Assembly: GCA_023666705.1 (NCBI GenBank)
Contig: JAMPBO010000010.1
Coordinates: 61,880 to 125,879 of the forward strand
From: Bacteroides sp.
Lineage (GTDB): Bacteria; Bacillota; Clostridia; Lachnospirales; Lachnospiraceae
Length of the DNA: 64,000 nt
Direction of reading: 5' to 3'
Position 1 is the stretch's first letter. Every line of letters begins with the position of its first letter. A program made the position numbers and the translations under genes. The notes below the pieces were generated by a model, which made no database searches, was not told where the DNA came from, and worked only from the letters and a program-made list of their open reading frames with translations. Below are positions 51,896-61,700 of this stretch, one piece after another.

Positions 51896-54406
51896 TTATT
51901 TTATGTTCGGATAAGCTCTCATATCCTTACCGACCTCATCAATATGGAGACCCTTGTACGAGTCAACCATGTTGTATGCCGCCTGCATATCGTCCACACA
52001 TTCCAGCATATCAAGGGTTACACCCACAATAATTTCGTCTATGGATATCTCAAACTCACCTGCATTTGTGGTGATTGACTCCTCAGGCTCATTGTACGGC
52101 TCGGCAGTCAGAATATTTTTTACCGCCTTACTGAAATTTGGTGCCGCTTTTGGAAGCGAGATATATTTGGTTTCCACTGCCCGCTCCCTGTACATGTCAT
52201 CAAGGACACACAGCTTATCCCCCTCCTTGATTGCCTGGGCAAAGTCAAGTGCAACATCGTTCATTACCTCGTCACGCTTCTCATTGCTAGAGGATACAAA
52301 CATAACATTAAGCTCCTGAAGCGTAGGCTTTTTTTCGGAATATCCCACCGTCAAAAGCTTCTCAGGTGCAAATGTGCCAATGCCGATAAGCAGATTGTAA
52401 TAAAGCTTCTCCATCTCAGGCTTTACCATGACAATTCTGCCGTTATCTATATTGGCTTCGTTGTCAACCATGAGCTTAACCATACCGTCCTTAAGCTCGT
52501 CTATCCTGCTTTCCGTAACATAATCAGACGGTAAAAATCTATGGTGACGTGAGTTCCTGAGTATCTGCTTCACGCGTCCTGCACCTGCCACATTTAAATC
52601 CTCCACTGCATTTTTCAGGTCCTCGCCAAACTGTGCATAGATATCCTCTAAAGACTCTGCCTTCTGTCTTAAAATTCTTATCATATCACCGAAAACATCC
52701 TGCTTATCCATCTCGTCAATGAGAACACTTCTCTCCTTGGCAAGTGTTTCCTTTACGCAGGCATCATAGTAACCGTTTTCGGTTTCCTTCTTTGCCGCAG
52801 GAAATGTAAAGAACCGCTTGGAAACCATATCCTTTATGGAGTCTATGATTCTTGTATATTCGCACTCGTGCTTATAGCTTGCATGCAGTGCGGAAAGTTT
52901 TTGAATTTCCGCAATCAGGTTCCTGTCCTTATCACCCTGTCCTGTTCCTGCCGAGCCGATAATTTCAATCACGGCAAACGGACCATACTTTTTCATGCAT
53001 CGTTCAATAAATTCATCCAGATAAGAGCGTAGCCTGTTCTTTAATGATTTTACCGTAATTGGAACATCATCCTGAAATTTTGCCAACCGGTTCCTCATCA
53101 ATAATCTGAGATTGTCCTGTCCTTTTTTAATCATTTTGTATACAGGTCTCTCAAACTGTCCCATCTTGATAATTCCCGCTATGTTTAAATTGATTTCATC
53201 GCCTGCTTTTCCCTCAAGAAATACCTTGAGATCCCCAAACAGCATTTCAATGTCCTCATTTATCTGTCTGTCCTGCATCGGAGATTCATACAGCCGTTTA
53301 ATGCTTTCCTTGAACACCTGATGCTCACACACATTTTCCATTTCCCTGACCGGTATTGCATAGTCAGTGGAGCTGATTACCTTATACTTTCCTCTTCCGT
53401 CATTTTCAAGGAATACATCACGAAGCAGCTTCCGCTCCCCCTCATCATCATTTGAACCTATATACTTGTTGCTTGCAAGCTTATATAAAAATCCTGCAAC
53501 ATCGCTGTATATACTCTCCTCAGGAAGATATCCCTGCTCGTCCTGTTTTCCCGATACAAGCATGCAGGAGTCAAATATATTGTCCCTCATGCTGAGCCTG
53601 TGGGTTGTACTCTCGAAGGTATATGCCTCTCCCTTTTCGGCAAGATGCATAAAGTAATCTATCTCTTTTAAGGTTGCACATCCGTTTGCATTTAAAAGTG
53701 CCACCTTTTCACTGTCCTGTCTGATTTTAAGATTGCCAAACAAAACATCCGGCATAAGCAGACAGGAGCCAACCCTGAAATTGGTCCATTTTCTTACTCT
53801 TGCCAATGCTTTGATGTTGTATGTTACGTCAGCGAGAATTCCGCTGCCCGTTCCGCCTGCCACACTTGATACAAGCAGCACATCAAGCTTGCCGGTTGCA
53901 GATTTCTCATATAACTCCTCGATACGCTCAAAAAGCAGTATTCTCATATCCTCATATGCATTGGAAAACATAAGACGTCCAATCTGTCTGTTGCCCTCCG
54001 CACCGTTCTCCCCAATTCTAAGCTCAGGAAAATCCGAAGGCATCCAGTCTGCAAGCTTTGGGTGAACAGGATTATTTCTTATACCGTTTTCGAGTATCGT
54101 TTCAAGGTTTGGTCTGTATATACTCATTACCTCAAGGGCATTTAATCCGACGCCCTCCTTGCTGTCCTCAATCGTCGCCTCCATGGCTGGTATGTCAGAA
54201 TCAATCAGCAGAAAGCTTATGTTATCCTCAGGCGTTATCTCGTTCATCAGTCGTCCCTTAAGACTTGCCACGACCTTTCCACCGACTCCTCCCAAGCCGA
54301 TTACAAGTAAATCCTTATAAAATTTGTCCCCGTCCTCTTCCTTGCCGAATATCCGTATGTCTTTTAACTTACTAAACTCTTCTTTTTGTGTATCAATAAG
54401 TATCAT
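51896..54406 (-). CDS. tubulin-like (Tubulin_2 type) GTPase-family protein, orphan
   Basis: 836 residues from the ATG at 54406, which has GAGGGA 6 nt upstream; a TTG two codons earlier is less likely. The N-terminus has a nucleotide-binding VIGLGGVGGKVV (about 37-48), IDSD at about 71 and the tubulin/FtsZ signature-like SSVAGGTGSGILADV (about 183-197). This pattern is that of bacterial tubulin-like domain proteins, distinct from FtsZ. The large C-terminal half (about 350-838) is helical and charged, with no motif I can name and no membrane segment. Such proteins often sit with partner genes of unknown systems, but here the neighbours are prfC and the fatty-acid operon, so it stands alone apart from the giant hairpin 45 bp after its stop. 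The function is unknown. Confidence 0.8.
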   Translation of the reverse strand: MILIDTQKEEFSKLKDIRIFGKEEDGDKFYKDLLVIGLGGVGGKVVASLKGRLMNEITPEDNISFLLIDSDIPAMEATIEDSKEGVGLNALEVMSIYRPNLETILENGIRNNPVHPKLADWMPSDFPELRIGENGAEGNRQIGRLMFSNAYEDMRILLFERIEELYEKSATGKLDVLLVSSVAGGTGSGILADVTYNIKALARVRKWTNFRVGSCLLMPDVLFGNLKIRQDSEKVALLNANGCATLKEIDYFMHLAEKGEAYTFESTTHRLSMRDNIFDSCMLVSGKQDEQGYLPEESIYSDVAGFLYKLASNKYIGSNDDEGERKLLRDVFLENDGRGKYKVISSTDYAIPVREMENVCEHQVFKESIKRLYESPMQDRQINEDIEMLFGDLKVFLEGKAGDEINLNIAGIIKMGQFERPVYKMIKKGQDNLRLLMRNRLAKFQDDVPITVKSLKNRLRSYLDEFIERCMKKYGPFAVIEIIGSAGTGQGDKDRNLIAEIQKLSALHASYKHECEYTRIIDSIKDMVSKRFFTFPAAKKETENGYYDACVKETLAKERSVLIDEMDKQDVFGDMIRILRQKAESLEDIYAQFGEDLKNAVEDLNVAGAGRVKQILRNSRHHRFLPSDYVTESRIDELKDGMVKLMVDNEANIDNGRIVMVKPEMEKLYYNLLIGIGTFAPEKLLTVGYSEKKPTLQELNVMFVSSSNEKRDEVMNDVALDFAQAIKEGDKLCVLDDMYRERAVETKYISLPKAAPNFSKAVKNILTAEPYNEPEESITTNAGEFEISIDEIIVGVTLDMLECVDDMQAAYNMVDSYKGLHIDEVGKDMRAYPNIK

Positions 54407-54508
54407 AAACAATCCCTCACATTATTCGCCCATTTTTTGAAATGAATTAAACAATTGCCCAATCAATATATTACCATTTTAACAGCGTATTTGCAATAAT
54501 ATTACGGA

Positions 54509-56104
54509 TTAATTCCTACCAAATTCCTCAAGAACCAAATCCTCGTTGTGCTCTAATAAAAGCCTTATGGACCATTCGTTTGCAAAGAGCAGTAACGGAT
54601 TGTCCCTCATATCCTTCACCCGTTTACAGTCGCTTATCCTGCTGATTTTATTAAGATCCGTTGTTTTGTCCTTCACCCACCTGATATAATTATACGGCAG
54701 CGGCTCCAGACGTATTTCACAGCCATATTCATTTTCAAGCCTGTACTTGAGCACGTCAAACTGCAGGGTTCCCACAACACCAACGATAATTTCTGACATT
54801 CCAAGCGTATAATCCTGAAACATCTGGATTGCACCCTCCTGTGCAAGCTGGGTTACCCCCTTCATAAACTGCTTCCGTTTCATGGAATCCATATGGACCA
54901 GTCTGCAAAAATGCTCTGGTGCAAATGTAGGAATTCCCTCATATGCAAATTTTTTGCCCGGGGAACAAAGCGTGTCCCCGATAGAGAAAATTCCAGGGTC
55001 AAACACACCGATTACATCTCCTGCGTATGCCTCATCTATCACCTTTCTGTCCTGTGCCATAATCTGCTGTGGCTGTGACAGCCTCATTTTTCTCCCACTT
55101 TGAACGTGATACACCTCCTTGGACGCATCAAACTTTCCTGAGCAGATTCTCATAAATGCAATCCTGTCATGGTGTGCCTTATTCATATTTGCCTGTATCT
55201 TAAAAATAAAACCTGAAAATGTATCCGATACAGGGGAAATCAGTCCCTCATCCGTCATTCTCGGCAAAGGCGGCTGTGTCATGCCAAGGAAATGTTCCAG
55301 AAAGGTTTCTACACCAAAGGTGGTAAGTGCAGAGCCAAAAAATACAGGTGACAGCTCACCCTTATCAACAAGTGTGCGGTCCAATGCATCACTTGCCCCA
55401 TCCAAAAGCTCTATCTCCTCCATCAGCTTGTCGTAAAGCTCATCACCAACCGCCGCTTTCAGGGCAGGGTCATTGACATCATACTCCGTCTCGGCGGCAC
55501 TTTTTGCCCCGCCGACCGATACCGCCTTAAACATGGATACCTTTTTTGTATTCCTGTCATACACGCCCTTAAATCTTTTTCCCGCACCGATAGGCCAGTT
55601 AATCGGACAGGTTCTTATGCCCAGCACATTTTCTATTTCATCCAAAAGCTCAAAGGAATCTCTCGCTTCCAAGTCCATCTTGTTAATGAAGGTGAATATT
55701 GGAATGTGTCTCATAACACATACCTTAAATAACTTAATTGTCTGTGCCTCAACACCCTTTGACCCATCTATGACCATGACTGCAGAATCGGCAGCCATAA
55801 GCGTCCGGTAGGTATCCTCCGAAAAATCCTGATGTCCCGGTGTATCCAATATGTTGATACAGTATCCATTATAATTGAACTGAAGCACCGATGAGGTTAC
55901 GGATATACCCCTTTCCTTTTCTATCTGCATCCAGTCCGAGACTGCATACTTTGCATTTGCCTTTCCCTTGACTGAGCCTGCAGTATTGATTGCCCCGCCA
56001 TAGAGCAAAAGCTTTTCCGTCAACGTGGTTTTTCCTGCATCGGGATGGGAAATAATGGCAAAGGTTCTTCTTGCTTCTATCTCTTTTTTAAATTGTTCTT
56101 CCAT
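54509..56104 (-). CDS. prfC: peptide chain release factor 3
   Basis: A 531-residue translational GTPase that recycles release factors RF1/RF2 from the ribosome. G-domain motifs: SHPDAGKTTLTEKLL, DTPGHQDFSEDT, FINKMDLEARD, and switch I with EKERGISVTSSV; length and C-terminus are standard for RF3. It is flanked by the tubulin-like gene (102-bp gap) and a D,D-carboxypeptidase gene, with no sign of functional linkage. Confidence 0.96.
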   Translation of the reverse strand: MEEQFKKEIEARRTFAIISHPDAGKTTLTEKLLLYGGAINTAGSVKGKANAKYAVSDWMQIEKERGISVTSSVLQFNYNGYCINILDTPGHQDFSEDTYRTLMAADSAVMVIDGSKGVEAQTIKLFKVCVMRHIPIFTFINKMDLEARDSFELLDEIENVLGIRTCPINWPIGAGKRFKGVYDRNTKKVSMFKAVSVGGAKSAAETEYDVNDPALKAAVGDELYDKLMEEIELLDGASDALDRTLVDKGELSPVFFGSALTTFGVETFLEHFLGMTQPPLPRMTDEGLISPVSDTFSGFIFKIQANMNKAHHDRIAFMRICSGKFDASKEVYHVQSGRKMRLSQPQQIMAQDRKVIDEAYAGDVIGVFDPGIFSIGDTLCSPGKKFAYEGIPTFAPEHFCRLVHMDSMKRKQFMKGVTQLAQEGAIQMFQDYTLGMSEIIVGVVGTLQFDVLKYRLENEYGCEIRLEPLPYNYIRWVKDKTTDLNKISRISDCKRVKDMRDNPLLLFANEWSIRLLLEHNEDLVLEEFGRN

Positions 56105-56155
56105 TGGTTTTTACGCTTTCCTTTTGTTAAAAATAGTTATTTTATTAAATATACC

Positions 56156-57340
56156 CTATTCCTCGGATAAAAGAAATAATTTTCTGCACATTTTTTTAAA
56201 GCAAAATTTATAGGAGCTTTTTGGAACATCGCAGGCGGCATAAATCAGCACCTCTCCCACCACCTGTTCTCCTGACTTGTACTGTATCATTCCGATTGTG
56301 TCGCCCTCCTTTACGGGAGCACAGATATCCTCCCTCACAATCACGTTTTTTTCAATGGAGTCTGTTGCACCGTCAACAATAACAAGCTGCACATCCTCTA
56401 TGTCCTGCGGTGTTACATTTTTACTGCTGCCAAGCTTTACAGGAAATTCCACATCAGAAGGAAGCCCTTCCGTGTCACAGTACACACTGCACTTCGCAAA
56501 GCCGTAATCTAATAGTTTTCCTGCCTCACTATTTCTTTTTTCCTTTGTCTCCGCACCCATAATTACAGAAATCAGATTAATTCCGTTTCTGCTCGCCGTT
56601 GCCGACATACAATATTTTGCCTGCGACGTGTACCCTGTCTTAAGTCCCGTTGCACCTGTGTAGGTTCTTAAAAATTTATTTGTATTTGCAAGGTCAAATT
56701 TACTTTCTCCACGCCTTGTTTTATGTATGATGGAATCCATCCATATGGTAGAATAATTAAATATATCAGGATATTTCACCGTAAGCTCCCTTGACATAAT
56801 GGCAATATCCCTCGCAGTGGTTAAGTGCCCCTCAGCTTCCAGTCCGCAGCAGTTTACAAAATGTGTATTTTTCATTCCCAGCTCTGCCGCCTTGTCGTTC
56901 ATCATATTGACAAAAGCATCCTCCGTACCTGCTATGTGCTCCGCCATGGCAGTTGCCGCATCATTTCCCGATGCAACCTCAATGCATTTTATCATATCAC
57001 CCACCGTCTGCTGCTCCCCCTCCTCAAAAAAGCACTGGGAGCCGCCCATGGACGCCGCATGCTCCGACACCGTAACGATATCCTCACACGTCATGTTACC
57101 CTCAGAAATTTCCTGAAAGATGAGCAACAGCGTCATAATCTTTGTGACCGAGGCAGGCCGCAACGGTTCGTCCGCATTTTTCTCATACAATATCTGTCCC
57201 GTGGATGCCTCCATTAAAATGGCGGATTTGGACTCTATCGTCACATCCTCCTTCTTTTTTTCCTCAGCATAAACAGATGCCGTTGGTATCTCAACCAGTA
57301 TCATTATCATAAGCAGCAAGAAGCAGATTATTTTTTTCAT
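56156..57340 (-). CDS. secreted D-alanyl-D-alanine carboxypeptidase (DacF/DacA-like)
   Basis: 394 residues with a signal peptide (about 1-25, ending SVYA). It trims the terminal D-Ala from peptidoglycan stem peptides. Catalytic motifs of the low-molecular-weight PBP class: SxxK in PASVTKIMTLL, SxN in ASGNDAATAMAEH, KTG in GLKTGYTSQAKYC. The C-terminal beta domain ends in a basic, aromatic stretch (SSYKFCFKKMCRKLF) likely to touch the membrane. A DacF-type role in sporulation is possible given dpaAB nearby but is not shown by the sequence. Confidence 0.92.
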   Translation of the reverse strand: MKKIICFLLLMIMILVEIPTASVYAEEKKKEDVTIESKSAILMEASTGQILYEKNADEPLRPASVTKIMTLLLIFQEISEGNMTCEDIVTVSEHAASMGGSQCFFEEGEQQTVGDMIKCIEVASGNDAATAMAEHIAGTEDAFVNMMNDKAAELGMKNTHFVNCCGLEAEGHLTTARDIAIMSRELTVKYPDIFNYSTIWMDSIIHKTRRGESKFDLANTNKFLRTYTGATGLKTGYTSQAKYCMSATASRNGINLISVIMGAETKEKRNSEAGKLLDYGFAKCSVYCDTEGLPSDVEFPVKLGSSKNVTPQDIEDVQLVIVDGATDSIEKNVIVREDICAPVKEGDTIGMIQYKSGEQVVGEVLIYAACDVPKSSYKFCFKKMCRKLFLLSEE

Positions 57341-57503
57341 AAACCAAAATCACCACACAAAATTGTGTCTGCCTGATATCAATATTACTATATTATACTA
57401 TCCTGCCGTTTCATTTATGTATCCGTACTTCACGCAGTTTACGCAAATAATACGGGAAATTGCATATAATATCACAAGCGAAATTTAAGGACACGGTATT
57501 ATT

Positions 57504-59348
57504 ATGTGTGGAATTGCAGGTTATTTTAATCCAAAAACAAATTATTCAGATAATCCCAAGAATAATTTTAATATACTGAACAACATGATAAAAACCATGA
57601 AACGGCGTGGTCCTGACGATCAGGGCTACTCCATTGTAAACTCCTGCTGCCTTGCCCATACAAGGCTTTCAATCATAGACCTTGATACGGGACGCCAGCC
57701 TATGAAGGTAGTAAGGGAAAACAGAAGTTATCACGTTATATTTAACGGTGAAATATATAATTATCCTGAAATTAAAAAGGAGCTTAAATCCTTCGGATAT
57801 CACTTTGAAACACGGTCAGACACAGAGGTAATCGGAAACGCATTTATCCACTGGGGTCCCATGTTTGTCACACGGTTGCTGGGCATTTTTGCAATTGCAA
57901 TCTATGATGAGGCGGAAAACTCGCTCTATCTGTTCCGTGACCAGTTTGGCATAAAACCACTTTATTACACGCACGTGGAAAATACAGTTGTATTTGCATC
58001 CAGAATCGATACGCTCTTTGAGTATCCGAGAGTAAAGCCACGTATTGATATCAGCGGCTTTAACGAAATCTTTACCGTGGGACCTGCAAAGAGCTACGGA
58101 CATGGTGTGTTTATGGGCATACACGAGGTTCTGCCCGGTGAATTTTTATGTTATTCCAAAAACGGTACACACAAGCGTATGTATTTCCGCTTAGAATCGG
58201 TGCCGCATACGGACTCCTACGAGGATACAATTGAAAAGACAACCTACCTAATTGAGGACAGCATCCGTATGCAGATGATATCAGACGTTCCAATCTGTAC
58301 CTTTTTATCAGGGGGAATTGACTCGTCACTCGTAACGTCCATATGTGCCGGACATATGAAAGACAACATTCCCCTTGACACCTACTCCTTTGACTATGCG
58401 GAAAATGATATTCATTTTCAGTCAAACAGCTTCCAGCCGACACAGGATGCACCATATGTGGACATCATGAAGGATTACCTCGGAACAAATCACGTTTATC
58501 TCACCTGCAAATATGAGGAGCTTGCCGATTTGCTCTACCCATCCGTGGACTCAAGGTGTCTCCCGACTATGGCTGATGTAGACTCCTCCCTTTTGTATTT
58601 TTGCAGTAAGGTCGCCGAGCATCATAAGGTGGCACTGACGGGAGAATGTGCCGACGAAATATTTGGCGGCTACCCATGGTTCCACAGACCAGAGATGCTT
58701 TATTCAAACAATTTTCCGTGGATGAGTGATTTAAGCTTCCGGAAGTCACTGCTAAATCCTGAGTTTGCCGCTGCACTTCAAATGGAAAAATATGTCCAGA
58801 CCGCATACAGCAAAACGGTATCCGAGATAGATATGCTTCCTTCCGATTCTGAAATTAACAAGCACATCCGAAAAATCACTTACCTGAATATCCGCTGGTT
58901 TATGCAGACCCTGCTTGACAGAATGGACAGAACCTCGATGCACAGTGGTCTGGAAGCAAGAGTACCGTTTGCAGACCCAAGGCTCATTTCCTATGTTTAT
59001 AACATTCCTTGGGAAATCAAGTGTGAAAACGGTGTGCCAAAGAGTCTGCTCCGTCATGCGGCAATTAAATATCTGCCTGATGCGGTTATGAACAGACCAA
59101 AAAATCCTTATCCGAAAACGTACCATCCAAAATACGAGGAGCTGCTCTGCAAGCGTCTGAAGGAGGTTATCAACGACACTGCATCCCCGATACGGAGCTA
59201 CCTGAACCTGCCTGCTGTAAACAGGTTTATAGACAGTCCGAAGGAATATGGAAAGCCTTGGTACGGACAGTTAATGGCAGGACCTCAGATGCTTGCATAT
59301 CTTCTTCAGATTGATTACTGGATGCGGAAATACACACTTTCTGTATAG
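57504..59348 (+). CDS. asnB: glutamine-hydrolysing asparagine synthetase
   Basis: 614 residues. The N-terminal glutaminase has nucleophile Cys2 (MCGIAGYF), RRGPDD, RLSIIDL and FNGEIYNY. The synthetase half has PP-loop FLSGGIDSSLV and GECADEIFGGYPWFHRP. It makes asparagine from aspartate using ATP and glutamine. It stands alone on the plus strand; a TATAAT -10 is at 57465-57470 and AAGGAC precedes the ATG. No T-box or other attenuator was recognised in the 163-bp upstream region. Confidence 0.95.
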   Translation: MCGIAGYFNPKTNYSDNPKNNFNILNNMIKTMKRRGPDDQGYSIVNSCCLAHTRLSIIDLDTGRQPMKVVRENRSYHVIFNGEIYNYPEIKKELKSFGYHFETRSDTEVIGNAFIHWGPMFVTRLLGIFAIAIYDEAENSLYLFRDQFGIKPLYYTHVENTVVFASRIDTLFEYPRVKPRIDISGFNEIFTVGPAKSYGHGVFMGIHEVLPGEFLCYSKNGTHKRMYFRLESVPHTDSYEDTIEKTTYLIEDSIRMQMISDVPICTFLSGGIDSSLVTSICAGHMKDNIPLDTYSFDYAENDIHFQSNSFQPTQDAPYVDIMKDYLGTNHVYLTCKYEELADLLYPSVDSRCLPTMADVDSSLLYFCSKVAEHHKVALTGECADEIFGGYPWFHRPEMLYSNNFPWMSDLSFRKSLLNPEFAAALQMEKYVQTAYSKTVSEIDMLPSDSEINKHIRKITYLNIRWFMQTLLDRMDRTSMHSGLEARVPFADPRLISYVYNIPWEIKCENGVPKSLLRHAAIKYLPDAVMNRPKNPYPKTYHPKYEELLCKRLKEVINDTASPIRSYLNLPAVNRFIDSPKEYGKPWYGQLMAGPQMLAYLLQIDYWMRKYTLSV

Positions 59349-59466
59349 CCGTGAGGTTGCTTCGTTCATTGGCATCCATGATACTAACTTGACAGCATTG
59401 CCCCTAAATTCCTTGTTCGTTTTTTGTTGTCAATAGACAAGTAATTAAGTTTCTTTAATTAACCAA

Positions 59467-59502
59467 AAATGCAGGTATATTCTATATAGTATACCTGCAT
59501 TT
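59467..59502. terminator. intrinsic terminator between asnB and the secreted-protein cassette
   Basis: A perfect 13-bp stem (59467-59479 with 59490-59502, loop 10 nt), AAATGCAGGTATA and its mirror. The T run is better on the minus strand, so it best serves the cassette ending at 59535; it may also stop asnB. Confidence 0.8.
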
Positions 59503-59534
59503 CAACGGAAGAAAATATACGAAAAAATAACGAA

Positions 59535-60005
59535 TTAATAGGTGGATACATCTACATTTCCAGATATCTTACATTTAAACTGAACTGTTTCAGTTATAGA
59601 GTCACCATTACTGAGTTTTTGGGCTCTAACAGTTAATCTTGCATATGCAGGGTTTCCGTTAATTTTGTTCGGCGTTCCTGTCACTGTATATCCTGACTTA
59701 ACTTTTCCCTGTGTACATTTGAATCTTGATATTATTGCCGTACTATCCGTATATGAATATGTCAAAATAATATCATAAGTACATACCGAAACTCCATCAT
59801 AAGAAATTACATATGTATATGAAAAATTTCTTGCATAGTCCCTTGTCTCCTGCACATCGACTTTTATTAGTTCACACTGAAAACCACTTTTTTCTGAGGA
59901 AACTACAGTTTCTTTTTGTTCCTCATTCTTACCAGAAGCCAATACATTACTATAATCTCCGAATACCAATATAGCTATAAGACATAGACAAATTATTTTT
60001 TTCAT
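59535..60005 (-). CDS. small secreted protein of unknown function in a PadR cassette
   Basis: 156 residues with a clear signal peptide (about 1-23, LVFGDYSNVLASG region). The mature part is polar and beta-rich, with four Cys (about 44, 75, 96, 145) that might form disulfides, and repeated Tyr/Thr/Ser strands (FSYTYVISYDG, DIILTYSYTDS). I recognise no family. It is the third gene after the PadR regulator and HAAS-like protein, 37 bp downstream of the latter, with AAGGAG 7 nt before its ATG. Confidence 0.7.
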   Translation of the reverse strand: MKKIICLCLIAILVFGDYSNVLASGKNEEQKETVVSSEKSGFQCELIKVDVQETRDYARNFSYTYVISYDGVSVCTYDIILTYSYTDSTAIISRFKCTQGKVKSGYTVTGTPNKINGNPAYARLTVRAQKLSNGDSITETVQFKCKISGNVDVSTY

Positions 60006-60042
60006 AGCTACTCTCCTTCCATTTCCTGTACCAAATATTAAA

Positions 60043-60549
60043 TTAGTGCATTATGATTTCGCAGGTCGAATCACCATTTACTTCGTATATTTTAGTGTGA
60101 AAGCCCTCGTTCGATTTTTCCTTCGACGGTATGATTTCATGAGAAACGCCTCCATAATTTTCATACAGCTTAGTTTGAAAGCCTCCATCACTTTCCGCTA
60201 CCTTCATATCAGAAAAATTATTATCTTTCACATTTTCATCTCTAGTTAAATTACAGACAATTAAAGTAAACACGCATACTATAACAGCAATTGTACTAAA
60301 CATGATATAGCATACCTGCAGTTTAACAAACTCCCTCCTGCTTATTGTTTCTGACATATATTCATTGACAATATCCTCAGGTTTACCAAATACCGCAACC
60401 AATTCCTCGTAGGTACAATACTTTTTGTCTTTTGCATACTCCATAATTTCGCTCCTAATATCACGAATCACACGTTTTCTGTTATTATAAACAAATGGCA
60501 ATGCTTTTTTTATTCTCCAAATATATTTTTTCACAGCCTTGTTGTTCAT
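60043..60549 (-). CDS. HAAS-type membrane protein with duplicated extracytoplasmic tail
   Basis: 168 residues. The first 65 resemble the HAAS/DUF1700-type helical domain (KKYIWRIKKALPFV, IRDIRSEIMEYAKD, TYEELVAVFGKPEDIVNEYM), which usually works with PadR regulators. One membrane helix follows (about 77-100). The outer tail contains a tandem pair, GGFQTKLYENYGGVSHEII and EGFHTKIYEVNGDSTCEII. Its partner genes are the PadR regulator 20 bp upstream and the secreted protein downstream. A sensing or anti-regulator role is plausible, not shown. Confidence 0.75.
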   Translation of the reverse strand: MNNKAVKKYIWRIKKALPFVYNNRKRVIRDIRSEIMEYAKDKKYCTYEELVAVFGKPEDIVNEYMSETISRREFVKLQVCYIMFSTIAVIVCVFTLIVCNLTRDENVKDNNFSDMKVAESDGGFQTKLYENYGGVSHEIIPSKEKSNEGFHTKIYEVNGDSTCEIIMH

Positions 60550-60569
60550 TCCATGATTCCTCCTTCATT

Positions 60570-60893
60570 CTAAGAATCTATAATATTGTTCATTATCATA
60601 GTCAGTTCATGGTAATCACTGATTAACCTCTCTAAACGCTCTTTCCCTAAAGTTTCTATATGATAAAATATCCTAACCTTTCGTTCTCCTGTCTGCACCT
60701 TATAATCTGTAATACATTTTTTATCAATCAGCTTGTACAACGTAGGATACAAAGTTCCAACAGATAAATCAATGACCCCATCAGATTTTTCTTTAATTGC
60801 CTTTACCATCTGTAATCCGTAATAATCATCATCGCTAAGAAGTCTTAATACCAACAACTCAACATATCCCTTATAAAATGTGTTTTTTTCCAA
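60570..60893 (-). CDS. PadR-family transcriptional regulator
   Basis: About 107 residues with the PadR winged helix (YVELLVLRLLSDDDYYGLQMVKAI; SVGTLYPTLYKLIDKKCI; KVRIFYHIETLGKERL) and a short dimerisation helix. AGGAGG at 60907-60902 lies only 2 nt before an in-frame GTG (60899) but 8 nt before TTG at 60893, so TTG is chosen. It heads the cassette PadR, HAAS protein, secreted protein. PadR proteins usually repress their own operon; its strong promoter lies immediately upstream. Confidence 0.88.
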   Translation of the reverse strand: MEKNTFYKGYVELLVLRLLSDDDYYGLQMVKAIKEKSDGVIDLSVGTLYPTLYKLIDKKCITDYKVQTGERKVRIFYHIETLGKERLERLISDYHELTMIMNNIIDS

Positions 60894-60913
60894 TCCCACT
60901 TCCTCCTGAAATC

Positions 60914-60942
60914 AAATTATCATGTATATTTTCGTATGTCAA
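60914..60942 (-). promoter_or_regulatory. sigma-A promoter of the PadR cassette
   Basis: Minus strand TTGACA (60942-60937), 17-bp spacer, TAATTT (60919-60914). The predicted transcript starts about at the AGGAGG, giving a leader of only some 14 nt. Confidence 0.7.
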
Positions 60943-61078
60943 GTGTTTCGTTATCCGATATATTTATTTATCAAAAAAAGGAACACCCCAGACAACCGCA
61001 CCTTAAAAGTATCAAATGTCCAAGGATATTCCTTTCGTAGGAGCCACAGTGACCGAAACTGCCTGCCCCTTTTCTATA

Positions 61079-61657
61079 TCAGATTATAACCGGCTGAAGC
61101 TGCTTTCCCTCAAGTGCCGCTTCCAGTGTATCCACTATTTTCGTAACATCTGCCACCATGGAATTTGGCTTCTTTACATAGTCATCCTGACCAAACGGAA
61201 CAAAGAAGATATTTTTCATAACCATCAGATTGCCTATGCTTCTGAAATTAATCCCTAATGCATCGTTTGTAGAAATACTTATCACAAGCGGTCTTCCATT
61301 TCTCATATGTGCCTTTGCCGCCATCAGTACAGGTGTATCTACAATTCCGTTACAAAGCTTAGCCGCTGTGTTTCCCGTGCACGGAGCAATAATCATAATA
61401 TCAAAAAGACCCTTTGGTCCTACAGGCTCCGCCTGCTGAATAGAATGAATGTCCTCCGTATTTGTAATATCATGTATTTCCTGCACAAATTTTGCAGCCT
61501 CGGTAAATCTGTTATCTAAATTATATGCATTGTACGAGTATACAGGAATTACATTTGCACCCTCATCCTTAAGAACTTTTATTTGTGTTTTAATTTTATC
61601 AAAAGTACAAAAGGAACCTGTTATTCCAAATCCGACATTGCACCCTGATAATTTCAT
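61079..61657 (-). CDS. dpaB: dipicolinate synthase subunit B
   Basis: 192-residue flavoprotein subunit (SpoVFB) of dipicolinate synthase, which makes the spore-core chelator dipicolinic acid from dihydrodipicolinate in the mother cell. It has the flavoprotein/decarboxylase-like GFGITGSFCTF start and IIAPCTGNTAAKL. It follows dpaA by 43 bp with GAGG, 8 nt before the ATG. Its presence marks an endospore-former of the dpaAB type, not the Etf-based route used by many clostridia. Confidence 0.93.
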   Translation of the reverse strand: MKLSGCNVGFGITGSFCTFDKIKTQIKVLKDEGANVIPVYSYNAYNLDNRFTEAAKFVQEIHDITNTEDIHSIQQAEPVGPKGLFDIMIIAPCTGNTAAKLCNGIVDTPVLMAAKAHMRNGRPLVISISTNDALGINFRSIGNLMVMKNIFFVPFGQDDYVKKPNSMVADVTKIVDTLEAALEGKQLQPVII

Positions 61658-61700
61658 TTTTTATACCTCGCAACCATTGTAATTAACCGATGAGGATAAA

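Noticed and set aside
57341..57503. T-box leader for asnB
   Set aside because: No T-box core sequence or antiterminator/terminator pair was found in the 163-bp region.
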